Positions 35,285 through 47,888 of a DNA stretch of 64,000 bases are shown piece after piece. How positions within the stretch are numbered: position 1 is the stretch's first letter; each line of letters opens with the position of its first letter. Source of the DNA: Oreocharis arfaki (lineage: Eukaryota; Chordata; Aves; Passeriformes; Paramythiidae); the NCBI GenBank assembly GCA_013398015.1, contig VZRR01005755.1, positions 522,878-586,877 of the forward strand. Direction: 5' to 3'. A model generated the notes under the pieces. The model was not told where the DNA came from and searched no databases. It saw only the letters and a list, made by a program, of their open reading frames with translations. A program made the translations under genes and the position numbers.

Positions 35285-35298
35285 GATAGATAGATAGA
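35221..35298 (+). repeat. (GATA)n microsatellite
   Basis: About 19 GATA/TAGA tetranucleotide units over 78 bp, with two interruptions (TGGATA near 35231 and TAAATA near 35271). The length makes it likely to be polymorphic. It lies in non-coding sequence. Confidence 0.98.
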
Positions 35299-36647
35299 CG
35301 GAACAGCCTGAAGCTATTCTAGTGATAAATCTATTTATTAAACTGTATTTATACAGAATAATCTTCTTGGCTGAAAAATGCCCTCAAAAGAAGTCCCTGC
35401 GGCGTCAGTTTGCACAAACAAAGACAAAGCAGCAACAAACAAATAACCCCATCTCGCATGCTGCATGGGACATAAAACACATGGTAAGCACTTTGCCCCT
35501 GGAATGTTTCCAGAAAAATTTTACCAGAGGCAGTTTTGAAGGTGATGCTCCATGTTTCTTGGGGGATCTACGTGTTGTCATTCTGAGGGGAGAAGAAATG
35601 CATTTCTTAAACTGCACCACAAAACAGCAAAGAAGTTGCTGTAAGATCAGTTCTGGAGTCATGTGCTTAGATTGATTTATTTGCTAAATCTGGGTAACCA
35701 TTTAATTTTAAGTATGTTTATTCGGATGGGAATAGTTATAGAGAGTAGAGAAATTCTAAGCTCTGTTTCTGGAGAAACTATCTCAATGTATTTACACACG
35801 ACAGCCTTTGTGGGATGAAAAAAGTTTTGGAACTAGTGCCAAGAGAAGATTAGGGGCAAAGGAAGGGTCACACTTTCCTGAATCATCCATTATCACTGGA
35901 GACAAGATGCTGGTAGAGATGAAACTTGGCAAGTTCTTGTCTGAACTCTTATACTGCTGTCACAAGAGTATTTTAAGTTTCTGGACAAAGATATCTTCTC
36001 TAGCTTTTGCCCTCTCTCTGTAATCCAGCAGGACCTGAAACAAGATAGTCAGTAGGGAGACACTGACTTGAAACTTAGGCAGGAGCAAATTGCCTGAGCC
36101 ATTTTAGACCCTCTAGGGTGTCCTCAGCATCCTCATGGGCCTGCCAGATACAGGGCAGGGCCTATGCCCCACTCTTCTCATTCTGCATATCCAGTAGAGG
36201 CCAGGTGGACATTCCACTGCTCCTAAAACAGCACTGCTTCTTTTGTTTAGGCAGCCTACTCCCATACATGTGTGTGTTGTGCTGTCACCACTAGAGACAC
36301 AGCTTTGTGGAAAACAAGGGTGCTCCCAGCACAATGTTCTAGTCATTCTCCAGTCTTCCTAGTGTTCTGCAACTTGCCAACCATAACCTGCATCTAGAAA
36401 ATACTGGGAGCACCTAATCCCCACCAGCTTCAAGGAGTGCCACTGGAGATGTCTGTGAATCCACTTCATTCCAAGTCCTTTGTCAAGCTGGGTCCCCATA
36501 AAACTGTTCACACACAGCAGCCTTGAGGAGACAGGACCAGGGCAGGGCTGTGCACCCATGCACAAATGTTGCCACTGTGTCAGAGGAATAACACCCATCC
36601 AAAGACAGGGGCGGTTTGTTGGAGACCATCTTCTCATTCCACAGAAC
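35299..36647. other. Non-coding DNA
   Basis: Nothing recognisable between the GATA microsatellite and the CR1 copy. Confidence 0.6.
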
Positions 36648-37552
36648 AGAATCATAGAAAGGTTAGTTTGGAAAGGACCTTAAAGCTCACCTCGTTCCAA
36701 TCCCCCTGCCATGGGCAGGGACATCTTTCACTAGAGCAGGTTGCTCAGAGCCCCATCCAGCCTGGCCTTGAACACCTTCAGGGGTGGGGCAGCCACAGCT
36801 TCTCTGGGCACCCTGTGCCAGGGCCTCACCACCCTCACAGTAAAAAATTTCATCTTAACATCCAATCTAAATCTATCCCCTTTCAGTTCAAAGCCATCCC
36901 CCCTTGTCCTGTCACTACATGCTCTTGTAAAACATCCCTCTCCAGCACTCTCATAGACCTCCTTAGATACTCAAAGGCGCTGTAAGGTCTCCACAGAGCC
37001 TTCTCTTCTCCAGGCTGAGCAACCCCAGTTCTCTCAGCCTGTGTTCGTATGAGAGTTGCTCCAGCCCTTGGAGCATCTCCATGGCTGACTCTGGACTCAC
37101 TCAAACAGATCCAAGTCCTTCTAATGTTGGGGCTCCAGAGCCATACGAGTGGTGGGCTCCAGATGGGGTCTCACTACAGTGGAGTAGAGGAGCAGAATCC
37201 CCTCCCTGGACCTGCTGGTCACATTGTTTTTTCCAGCCCAAGATACAGCTGGCTTTCTGGGCTGCGAGTGCACATTGCCAGGTCATGTTGAGCTTGCTGT
37301 CAACCAACACCCCCAAGTCCTTCTCCTCAGGACTGCTCTCAATGCATTCTCTGCCCAGACAGCATTTGTACTCAGGATTGCCCAGACCCAGGCGCAGGAC
37401 TTTGCACTTGGCCTTGTTGAACTCCATGAGGTTCACAAGCCTGTCAAGGTCCCTATGCATAGCATTCCTTCCCTCCAGTGTGTCAACCCTACCACACTGC
37501 TTGGTGTCACCAGGACACCTGCTGAGACTGCACTCAATCCCACTGCTCGTGT
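36648..37552 (-). mobile_element. CR1 LINE fragment, about 0.9 kb, 5'-truncated
   Basis: The + strand begins AGAATCATAGAAAGGTTAG and runs through CCCCCTGCCATGGGCAGGGA, GTTGCTCAGAGCCCCATCCA, GCCTTGAACACCTTCAGGG, CTTGTCCTGTCACTACATGC and, near the far end, ACACTGCTTGGTGTCACC and CACTCAATCCCACTG. All are reverse-complement CR1 3' sequence. About 900 bp is kept, longer than the copy at 18.9 kb, and the 5' end is lost as usual for CR1. It explains the long + strand open frames across 37.08-37.78 kb, which are antisense. Between 37101 and 36883 the coding frame shifts, so the copy is dead. Confidence 0.95.
37101..37460 (-). pseudogene. CR1 reverse transcriptase, C-terminal relic
   Basis: The minus-strand frame contains the typical region after the RT catalytic core: a stretch starting MEFNKAKCKVL, then SSPEEKDLGVLVDSKLNM, then QCALAAQKASCILG (about residues 12-77 of this frame). 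After that the frame goes out of register. Further CR1-like residues appear in another minus frame lower down (36883-37104, for example RSMRVLERDV and GNGFKL-region equivalents in decayed form). No YADD-type catalytic motif or endonuclease domain remains because of the 5' truncation. Its full-length parent would encode an endonuclease-RT protein used for target-primed reverse transcription. Confidence 0.9.
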
Positions 37553-40337
37553 TTCATATTTCACCACTCTCCCAAAGGCACAGGTTCAGAGCTGTCCAGT
37601 CCCAGGAAAGAAGAATGAATACTTTGGGCCACCTGGCCCTCAACAGAATCAACTCATTCATCTGTCTTACCATGCAGATAAACTTTCGTCACACTCTTCA
37701 TCATCTTGTTTAAACATAAGCTTGGTAAAGCCCATCTCCCTTTTAACACATTATTCATTTTACTCCTTTTCTCATTAAAATTCCTGTTTGGCGCTCAAAC
37801 ACCAGCAGTCAGTGTCATTGTCAAATGTGTCGTGAAAGTCCCAATAAATTATGATTAGTGCCAGTGTTGTTTGGAAACAAGGCTATTAATAGAGTGCTCC
37901 AGTGGAAACCCAGAGAAGCAGCCAAGCCAAGAGTGATGGGTGAGACGGCATCACCCCCACAGCCAGAAGGGACTTCTCTGCCACTCATGATGGCCAGCAG
38001 CTCTGAAATCCAGCCAGAGAGAATGTCCCATCTGCCCCGTAAGAGCAAACTCCTGCACTGGCCCATGGCGCGCTGAGCCTACCAAAGGAGATGCGCTGTG
38101 TCACAGGCAAAGACGAAAAACGGACAGTTAGAGCTGGAAGTGATGGCTTGCAGCAGCAAGGCAATGCTGTATCCAATTGCCTCTACTAGGAGCTGGCTCG
38201 GAGGGGAATTTCAACATCTCATGGCAAACAGAGCCTTCTCTCATCCACATGTGGGAGCGCTCACTCCCCCGTGTACTCCAGTGTTGTGGTGATGAGTCAA
38301 GGGAGGGTTGATGGATGGGTGTTTGAATCAGCTGGGTAGCACACACTGACTAGCAAAGCATGTGGAGACCAAGTGTTTATTTTTCACGTACAGCAGCATA
38401 AATCCTGAGTGCCCATCCCTTCCCCAAAGGAGAGCAGCCTGGCTTTCAAAGCACACCGTGACCCTCTACACCACCTGCCCCCTGCCCAGATTGCTGAATT
38501 TGCCATCTAGCCCATGAAGCTGGCTGATAGTCCTCATGCAAGGGCTCTGGAGGGTCTTTTTGGACAGAAGCAGAGCTTCCAGCTGTAGAGGCACAGCAAA
38601 GGAGGGAGAGATTGTCAGCAGTCTCAGTGAGCACCCAGGATGCTCAGGGACAGGAAAGTAATTGGGTATGAATTATAAAATGTTGCTGCTGCATTTGCCA
38701 TCAGACACTTGGCTCACGAGAGTAAATCAAAGGATTAAGATTACCTGGAAATACAGTATCTTCCCTTCCTTCTCTTCCCCTTGCCCTTTCCCTAATGTGA
38801 GGAGATACTCACAAATCAAGCACTTATCATGCTCATTGTCCTTTGCTGGGTGAATTAGAACCACTTTCTTGTAAGACACCAGAGAGCCCGGACTGTCTCA
38901 GACTTTTGTGCCTTTGCTTCCCAAAACACTGTTCTGCGATTACCCGCATCACAGAGAGTGACCCAAGGGAGGCCTAAGGAGATCCCTTCAGAAGGTGTTT
39001 GCTTCACACCTATGGAAACACGTAGGAGAAGACCACAGAATACCTTGTGTGAAGTCACAAGCCTTAGTTGGGTGGCTGAGGAAAGGTGTGATGAAGGAAG
39101 TGGTAAATAAACCTCCGATCTTCCCTAGGCACATCTCGGGGAGTGTGTGTGTGTTTCGGCAGGAGGAAAGAAGGACAAGTCTCACAGCTGCAGATAGCAA
39201 CCAAGGTATTTCCCATCTTGCTCTTCCCCAGATCTCTCACTGTAAATAGCCTGGCTTGCTTGCACCCCCTTTTTTCTTCTGCTTTCTAAGATTCTGCAAC
39301 TCACACGAAACATGCAACCCTAATTGGCACTGTCACTTCCAGCTGACAGATCTCCCATAAAACACACCCAGCAATAAAAAAATGTAATCCTCTTTCCCTC
39401 CCCCAAGCAAAGTTCAATTAAAGTAAGACAAGAAAGACTCCAGTGGATGACTGTAGGCAGACTGATTTGCTGGATTTATGAAAAAATGTTGTAATCTTGC
39501 CAATACTTTGATGAGGACCACTTTGTGCTAACAAAATGAGATGGTATTTACTCACTGGAAGACATTAAATCCCACTGAACTAATGGGTGGGTTTCAAGGC
39601 TGCCCTAGGTGCTTCTGCATGAAATCCATTGTGATTTACCAGCAAACAATCAACTCCTACCCACACTCCCAAGCGTCCTGTTTTTGACAAGCACTCCTGA
39701 TCATTTGTTTTCCTTCCCATTTCCATCACTGGCAACTGCCACCGCATTGGGGACTCTGCATGCATTTTCTCTCCCTGTGCAACTTTATGAACGTTTGCTG
39801 ATGTCTTTGTAGCAAAGCCTGCTCAGATCCAGACTGAGGAGAATCAGGGGATGCAAAAGGAGCTTCTCCTTCCAGACAGACCTCTCTATCCTTTGGTGTT
39901 GTGGACATCTTCAAGGAGTGATTCAGTTTGGCGCTCTGTCCTATGTCCTCAGCCCCTCCAAGACGACACTCGGGTGGGAGGCAAGAGGCAGAACCAAGCT
40001 TTTCTCATTACTTCCTGACCCCACAATATTTCATTTCTCCTCTGCCCCTCTCTGGCCAGGAGCCAGCGGTGCATGAAGGTGGCAGAGGAAAGGAGCACCA
40101 GTAATGCAGTGACCAGGGGTAGGCAGGAAGGCAGGGAGCAGGCAAAGGCAGGCATGGGGACCAGTCACAGGTTCAAGCCCCATGGTTTGTGAGCCTGCAG
40201 GTGCTCTTTTGTGCACAGGCAGTTGTGAGGGGAGAGAAAAGTCAGTGTCAGCTTTTCCCAGGCTTTGCACTGTGTCTCCTTTCTCTGGCAACTCTGCCGG
40301 AGAGGAGGTGAGGTAGGCAGCCAGGAACGCAGGCTAT

Positions 40338-40361
40338 GAGCGGAGGCGGAGGCGGAGGAGG
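40338..40361 (+). repeat. Short (GGAGGC)n run
   Basis: GAGCGGAGGCGGAGGCGGAG, then GAGG. Each unit resembles an Sp1-type G-rich box, but only three to four units are present and there is no CpG island around it. Confidence 0.8.
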
Positions 40362-41374
40362 TGGCTGCTCAGGACAGAGATGCTGGCTTGTGCTGTGGGT
40401 CTTGGTGGTGATAGATCAGTGTGGGATGCCAGAGCCAGAGTGCCTGTGGGGGAAGCTTGTACTGTCTGGCGCTGCTTGGATGTTCTCTCATCTTTGATAG
40501 AAACAACTGAACTTGCAAACTTGTTTCCCACAAGAAAGGCCCTCAGTGTTCACAAGGGAACAGATTAGGGATTGTCCTAAAACCTCATGGTGGCCAGGGA
40601 AGTGGGGAAAGCCAAGTACCAGATTATTTCCTTGGAATGCAACAAACCTCACAGTGGAATTAGAGGAACAACAGCTTTCCCTCCAGTCCTTGCTCCAATC
40701 TTCAGCTCAGCACCTCTCAGGATCTTCAGCTCTGGGCAAATGCTTAGCAGCAAGGGCAAGGCAGAAATGAATCCTAATGAATTCTGGGCTTAGTAAGTCT
40801 GGAGTGAGGGGTGAAGGGCAACAGGCTGACCAGAGGAGGCGAGAAATGCCTCTATGCCATCAGTGCTCCACTTGCACATTGCTCCTCTCTAGGCGTGGTG
40901 AGACAGTGTTGGTCAGCTCCAGGCACTGGGGAAATCTCCAAGAAAAATACTGAGCTCTCTCTGCTTTAACCATTCAGAAAAAAAGTACTAGATTCCCTGC
41001 CCAACCCCCGTGCATGAATTTGGATGTCACATTCCTCCTAGGCATCTGTTGAGGTAACACTGATCACAGATACAAGAAAGGCTTGGTGAATCTTCCTTTC
41101 TTCTTCCTCCATCTGCTGCATGATTTTTCATTTCCATCGACTATGCCCTCGAAAACTGTCAGTGATGTCTCCAGGATGTGTAGGCCTGCCACCACACTGA
41201 CATCCAAAGGTGAGTGCAAAGTGTAGCCCTGCGACTGACAGATGCTGGCTGCCTGCAAACTGAAGTGAAATATCCCACCACAACATTACACTCAGTTCCC
41301 AGTTTAGAAGATAGGTCTTGGCCCATAAGAACTAGAAGCATAATTTTTAAAAATGCAATTTTTTGTACGTTTTA

Positions 41375-41396
41375 CATGGGCTTGCTATAGCCCATG
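41375..41396. repeat. Perfect 8-bp inverted repeat, 6-nt loop
   Basis: CATGGGCT, loop TGCTAT, AGCCCATG. A second overlapping pair is present (CTTGC at 41381-41385 and GCAAG at 41396-41400), so two alternative hairpins compete. Confidence 0.95.
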
Positions 41397-41687
41397 CAAG
41401 ATTAAAACCTTTTTTCTGTGCACGGAAGTTACAGCCATTACCAGAAGGGCTTCACAAGCAATGGTGATGCCAAGTGAGTGGAAGAAACTCTTCTTGCCTA
41501 ATTATTACTCTGCAAATGAGTCAGAAAGGCCTGGGGGGTATTATTTGTTAAAGGAACAAACTGAACTCCTGACTGCTAAGGAAAGGAAAGATTTCCCTGG
41601 GGTTACCACAAGACATTCAAAGAGCCATTCTCCTTGTGGCCTTTAGCCCTTACAACCCAGACGGTCTCATGTTTACATCATCAACCA

Positions 41688-41712
41688 TGATGAGGATTAT
41701 TAATCCTCATCA
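41688..41712. repeat. Perfect 11-bp inverted repeat, 3-nt loop
   Basis: Left arm TGATGAGGATT (41688-41698), loop ATT, right arm AATCCTCATCA (41702-41712). It is the longest near-gapless palindrome I found here. The core GGATTA/TAATCC pair is the preferred half-site of Bicoid-class (OTX/PITX/CRX) homeodomains. Confidence 0.97.
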
Positions 41713-43440
41713 CAGCATAAAACAACAGGCTGGTCCCTGCCATGAGAAACTTAACAGTGTAAGGCAAAAGGCTTCCAAAGGCCATGGGCAGAGGCAGCAG
41801 CACGAAGTAGCCACGACCAATGCAATAGTCACCTTTGGCCTCTGCTGGTGCCCTGCAGAGCCTGATCCACCCCAGGAGCAGCTGCATTTCAGCTGGAAGA
41901 CAAGAGTTGCCTATGAAACCACTACACACGGGCTGGGGAGTGAAACTCCCACTGACCATATCACAGCTATTACAGCCCATGATTCCTGGTAGTGGCAATG
42001 GTGGGTTTTAGATTAATTTGCCGTCATTTCATCATTTACACTAAATGCTGTGGTTCTTTGATAAACATTTCAGGCCTTTTTCCAAACAATTTTTCCATTT
42101 GGAGCTGATGAAAACAGGCTGTCAGCACTCCTGGTAGAAACACCCTGCTCGTGGCAGCAGTGGCTGTCTGGCCTAGTGGTCTCCCTGGAGAAAGTCCAAG
42201 TAGGAAGGCAGTCTCAAGGCTCCATTCCTGGAGCTAATTGGGTCTAGGAGGAAGGCAACCATTGTGTCAAGAAAATGATTATACTCTTTCCCTCTGAGGG
42301 ACTTAATGCATAGTAGAGAGCGGATTTTGTCAATCTGGAGACAGGATCGGCAAGCTTCAACCCAAAAATGAGGAGGGGAGTTACAGCAGCCCCCAGTGCT
42401 GGGGAAAGGGAACCATTTTTTCAGGACAACGCATGGGTTGTCTTCCAGATATCGGCACTAACTGCCTTTATCTGGTGTCCTCTCCACCATCTCCCTCCCT
42501 CTCTCCCTTATAGGCCTGCTGAGAAATGGCTGGGAGCTTCCTCCTGGGGAATGTCCTCCAAACAGTCTTACTTCTGCATCCATCACACAGAGGTAAAAGC
42601 CTGAGAGAACTCTGAACCTGGAGCCAAGCACTGCACCACTACAGTCCATCTCTCTCTGTGGGAGGTCATCAGTCCTAGAATTATGGTCATATTCTGCTTT
42701 TTGACACTGCACCAGGCTAAGGTAGGGCCAATGGGACCTGCTAGGTCCATGATCTATACCACAACCGGAAAAATGTCTCTGAGGGGCAAGTGCAGGCCTT
42801 CTAAGGCATCCCAGCCTGAAGACAAGCACACTCCTTCTGTGGATTTCTACATGGGTCCTGCCCATAAACAGTCCTTCAGAATGTCTTATCAGTGACTCCA
42901 AAGTTTGCCCTTATAGCTGAGTTCATTGTGGCAATACTAAAAGGCAAACCTTAACTAGATCACAAAGCAGGAGGGAAAGGATGACAGCCTGAATGTTGAG
43001 TTATGAGAGTCTGGCAGTTCCTTTTTAGAGTATTTATTAGGATATTGTCCAAAGAGTCCTTCACTGTTTATGACACACCATAAATACCATCTGTCTCCCC
43101 TCACCTCCCAAAACAGTGAGCTGTTCTTTGCCTCAATGCTGTTTGCAGGTCATCTTGATAACCTGCCCCACAGGAGGAAGTGACAAAAATAGATCTCCCC
43201 GCTTAAAAAATCTCTTTATTTCCACTAAGCACTGATATTTTGCCTCTGTTGATGTAATCAAACACCACGTTGACAGCGTGTGAAAAGTCTAAAATAAAGA
43301 CTCCCTTAATCTGGAAATCAGCACCTGGAAGTGTGCAATCAAGGATAGCTGAAGTAGGGAGAGAGCAGAGCTTGTATCCAATATACTGAGGCATTGTTCA
43401 AGACATCCAGCTCTGCGGAGGGCCCATGACATTGGCAGAA

Positions 43441-43472
43441 GATAGTTGCTATACAAGATAGTTGCTATACAG
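43441..43472 (+). repeat. 16-bp tandem duplication
   Basis: GATAGTTGCTATACAA is followed directly by GATAGTTGCTATACAG, two copies differing only at the last base. This is a recent slippage or insertion duplication. Confidence 0.95.
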
Positions 43473-46400
43473 AGAGATATGTGAATAACAGGGTTTTTTC
43501 CTGGCTTCACTCCCTTTTCTCATCGGGGCTTCCACTATAGGTGGATTTTGAGATGTTTTGTTCGATCCCTGCTGCTCCACACATGCTGATGTAGCTCCAT
43601 AAATGTCAGAAGCATCTGCAGTGTATGCTCAGATTCATCAGACAGTGCAGAAGTTCAGTGTGAACTTCGTGAAGGTGACAATAACAGAAGTCCTGAAGGT
43701 TCTGAGGAGATGATATGCATGAGCATTATACTCAAAATAACTGGAACCTGACAGCTTTTTTTTTTAATCTGCTATTGTCAGCAGAGTGTGCTTGTTTGTA
43801 CACAGCTCACAAGCATAAGTTTGATTCTAAGTTTTTATTTATATAGATGGGAAAATGTAGCTAGAGAATTCGTAGATAACAACAGCTCATTTGCAGAGGT
43901 TGAAGAAACACACATCCAGGCCAAAAAGAAGGGGCAAATGTTCAGGCAAAAGTATGACTTATCCTTGAAGCAACCAAATTTTTGTTGATGGTACAACCTC
44001 CAGCACAGGGAGTATTTTGCTGAGCATGAGGTGTCTTTTCCCAGTTGGTACACTGAAAAAGGACTGAATTCATGGAAATCCTCAACTCTCAGTGTTTCAG
44101 AACTAAACAATTAGAGTTGTCCCTTCCAACTTTATAACTGGTGAACCCAAGACCCTCGGAGAACAACACCTACCTGGGATCATATGGAAGGTCAGCAGTA
44201 GACAGCTTAAGTATCCAGTTAAAGGAGATCAGCTCTTTAATGTTAACTAATCCCAGTGGACAGCTGACAAATGAGGCTATTTAAAGAACTATTTACTGTC
44301 ATTATCCCAAATTGAAGAACAAATTGTTTTGAAAAGTTCAGAATTGCTTCACAGCTGATCAGAGCTGAGGAAAAAGACAGAAAAGATCAGATGACATATT
44401 GTGAACTAGTTTCCCTTCTCTGCAACTGTCTAATCGACTTGGTTTAATTACAGAACACAGCCCCCTCCAAGCTGAGACTGACACATAGAAAAATCTGTAG
44501 GCAATTTGGATACAACAAAAACATAACATCTCACAGAAATCCCTGATGTCCCCATATTGTTTGCATGGGGACTAAGTTGTTCCATACACACAAGTCCTTG
44601 TTTAGATTGTTTGCTGCCATCCTCAAGAGAAGATATTGCAGTGGAAGGGGAGTATGAACTAACACACTCTAAACCATTCCTTAGTCTCTTAGTTTCATGT
44701 CACAGTAAGTAATGAGTTTGGTACTACATCATGGCAATGTTATGACAGAAAGCAAAGCCCTTCTGACCTCGAATTAATCCTGTCTTCTCTGAGAGCTTTG
44801 TTTCAGGCTTCACTGGGGACATGTGTGTGTAACTTTAGATGATATCTGAAGGCATTTCAGATGTTAGCCAAAAATGTGCTTTATATTATATTGGACTTTG
44901 CTGCTCCTTTCCATCCAAAATAATTTTGGAGAAGGTGGGTAAATCTCAGGTGGGAAATCCCTTGATATCCCCTGATTCTGAGCGTAACAAACTATGAACA
45001 ATTATCAAAAATGTCATTACTGCATGACCTGTCTCTGCTGAAATGTAGAGAGCTCTGTTCAGGATTATTGTAGCCACTTGAACTAGAGACAGAAAGTCAA
45101 AGACAATCAGACATTGTAGGGAAGGGCTGGATATCTCAGATCAAACCAAGAAGAGCAGTCCAGTTTATGCCTCTGGATCACAGACATTAGAAATTGAAGA
45201 ATTCTGTGAGGTATTTAGGCAAAGCACATGTTATGTTGACATCTACAGAAAGGTTTCCATGCTGATTCATAGAAGAAAAATGTCCTGTTCCCTGTTGATC
45301 CACAATATTTCTTCAGATCATTCAGTATCAGACAGTTTCTGCCTATCAGCCTTCTCTTCCACCTATATTGTTTCTGTCCCTCTCAGGATGCCTAAGTCCT
45401 TTGTCCATTATTTGGCCAGTAAGGAGCTGATGCCTGGTTTGTTTTAATTTTTGTTCCATCTAGTTTCAACTTTGAATTAAGATGGAGGAAACAGAGTGCT
45501 CAGTTTCGTGTGTCCTTGTCTCTGCTGCTTTCTTGGAACAGTTGAATTCTTGTGAGCTGTTCAAATGTTGCTCTGTTGGATGGCTTGGCCTGAAGTCTCC
45601 TGTCCATGCAATGGTACAGCTCTGTCTCACCTCAGGCAGACAAATTAGCATCCTGCTGGCTTTCAGCTCCCTCTGCAGTCAACAGAAAGAGAAACCCTTG
45701 GAGGGTTACCCAGGTCACCAAGGCACAGCCAGAAGGTCCTGGTGTCTCTCCATTGACTGAACGGGGATCTCATCTTGTCTGTGCTCCTAACCTAGGCAGC
45801 TCACTCAGCAGCAGTAATTTAGGGAAGTCATGATGAATGGGGTGTAAATGAGCAGGGAGCAGCTCAGAGAGGAAGTACTTCTGTCAAAGGAATGAGGTGC
45901 ACTGAGTAGGGACTAGAGAAGTGGTTATGTTTCTGTTAAGGTTCAAGAAGAGGGAGGATATTTTCAAATACCTTGGTTCCCTTGCTGCAAGACAGAAGGC
46001 AGAAAGAGCGGCCACCAGAGAGCATGAGGTAATGGGGATAAGTAGCAGGGGATGGTACTCAGCTTCAGAGTAGTTTGTGGGGCCCTAGCTTACCCCAGGA
46101 ATAGGAACATGAAGAGAAAGCAATAACTGGTGTTCGTAGGTTTTTCATAAACTGTTAGGATTGGCTGGTGCAGCAGAATTGCCCCCTCCACAGAGGGGTT
46201 GTGTACTGAGCAAACAGGCTGCCTCTGCCACCAACGTTGCCTTCTTTCACCTCTGCCCTTGGTTCCCTGGCTCCCACATCCCAACAAATGAACACGTGCT
46301 TTAGTGCATGGCAGACAAGAGGCTTCTGGAGTGCACAAAGGTGCTGCTTTATGAGGGGAGATATGAAAGTACAGTCTTGGAACTTGCAGCCATTCACCTA

Positions 46401-47087
46401 CATTTTTGTCAAGAAAACTGGTCTTCGTGTTTCCTGGCTGCTGCTTGTGTGTCGCCTTCCTTAACTCCCTCAGCAAATACTACAGATTATAGTATTTCTC
46501 ACCCAGAACTGGTTTGTAGTATTGCTTTCCATCAGGTGGCCATCTCAGTAGCAGCAGCTCCCTGGAGACCGAAAGGAGACTGGCAGAAATACGCAGAAAG
46601 CATTTGTGACTGCTGATGACTTGAAAATGAATCATGTTCTCAGCACAAACCATCTTTACCTCTAATATTTGGGCATTTCTACTGCTTCCTTCACAAGGCT
46701 AGGTAAGCAGATCACATAGTGGAATGCAATTTGGCTTTGTTTTTAGGGTTTTTTTCCCATGTTTGTGTTTGGGGTGCAATTTTTACTGTTTAGCATTCAG
46801 AAGGTCAGTTACGCTAGTTCCCTTCCGCCGTTCTATTTACATCCCTTCCTGAGGTATCTCACATGGTCCAAAAAAAAGCATGACATGAACCAAGCAGCAC
46901 TAAAGGAGCTAACCAAAGGAGAGTGAGAAATTATTAGGAGATCTGAAGGTGGCAAATAGGCAATTTTATGGTGAAACCGAAGAAAAAAAAGTCTTTCTGA
47001 GCCAGTAGAGGGCATTTCTCCAGGCTAGGGGGACAAGGAATTTAGCTATGTCCCAGGGAGGAGAGTTTTGTTCTCTGGCCACTGGTC

Positions 47088-47107
47088 TTTTTTTTTTTTC
47101 TTTTTTT
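47088..47107 (+). repeat. Poly(T) run
   Basis: T12, C, T7 in otherwise mixed sequence. Confidence 0.85.
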
Positions 47108-47434
47108 ACATTGTGGTTATAATGGAGGATTTGAATTTGTGGCACTTGTCATCCTTACATCTTCCTTCAGGAACTAAACACACTAAAAAGTATTACTTTA
47201 ATTTCACTGGCACGGCACTGGTCCAAGAGCTTTCTGGCAGTCCACCTCGCTGTCTCTGATGTTTCTGTGGTCAAAAACAACAACCAACAGCACTCATAGG
47301 CAAGCACATCTCAGTATCCTAGGAGCAGGATTTCATTAAGGAGTGCCATGGCTCACTGCATGGGTGTCTCTCACCTCTTTTTTTATTTGAAGCAGAACAG
47401 TCAAAAGAAACAGCCAGCAAGCTAATCACCACCA

Positions 47435-47545
47435 TAGCCTATTGGGAAGATAGGAATAATTATTTAAACCAGTCTTGAATTACTCATTGGCATGCATCTA
47501 ATTAACAAATTCCGATTATTCCTGTAACTATTGTGCAACAATTAG
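47435..47545. promoter_or_regulatory. Candidate CNE-like homeodomain cluster
   Basis: AATAATTATTTAAACCAG, ATTACTCATTGGCATGCA, CATCTAATTAACAAATT, CCGATTATTCC and ACAATTAGTGGG fall within about 110 bp. The density of TAAT cores is typical of developmental enhancers but also of plain AT-rich DNA. Confidence 0.22.
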
Positions 47546-47888
47546 TGGGTGTTAAATTGAGCTCTTCTGCCGGCAATTTCAATGGTGTAATTTTGCCAAG
47601 ATGTCTTTGTTTTGCCTGCAGTGCCTGGTGCCACTGAGAATAGACTGAAGGTGGTCAGAGATTTTTGACTAAATTTACTTTTGCTGAAAAGTGCCATTCC
47701 TTCAAAGCCTGAGGCATTTTTGCAGGGAAAACAAAGCAATTTCAAGCAAGATTTTTCTCTGGCCAGATTTCTGATCTCTGAGACCTGCTGGTCACTTCAG
47801 ACAAGAGAGGAGGAGACATCTGAATCAAAGCATAGAGCCGAAAACAGATGTTCTGACACAAGTATGCCTCACATGCATACTGGGGCTT

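Larger units (their letters stand above)
37553..47087. other. Non-coding DNA
   Basis: Holds the inverted repeats at 41.4-41.7 kb, the 16-bp duplication at 43.44 kb and a G-rich hexamer run at 40.34 kb. I see no supported exon. Confidence 0.55.

Noticed and set aside
37081..37778. Two long overlapping + strand frames (210 and 184 codons)
   Set aside because: Most of this stretch (up to about 37.55 kb) is antisense to the CR1 element, and the remainder has no recognisable domain.
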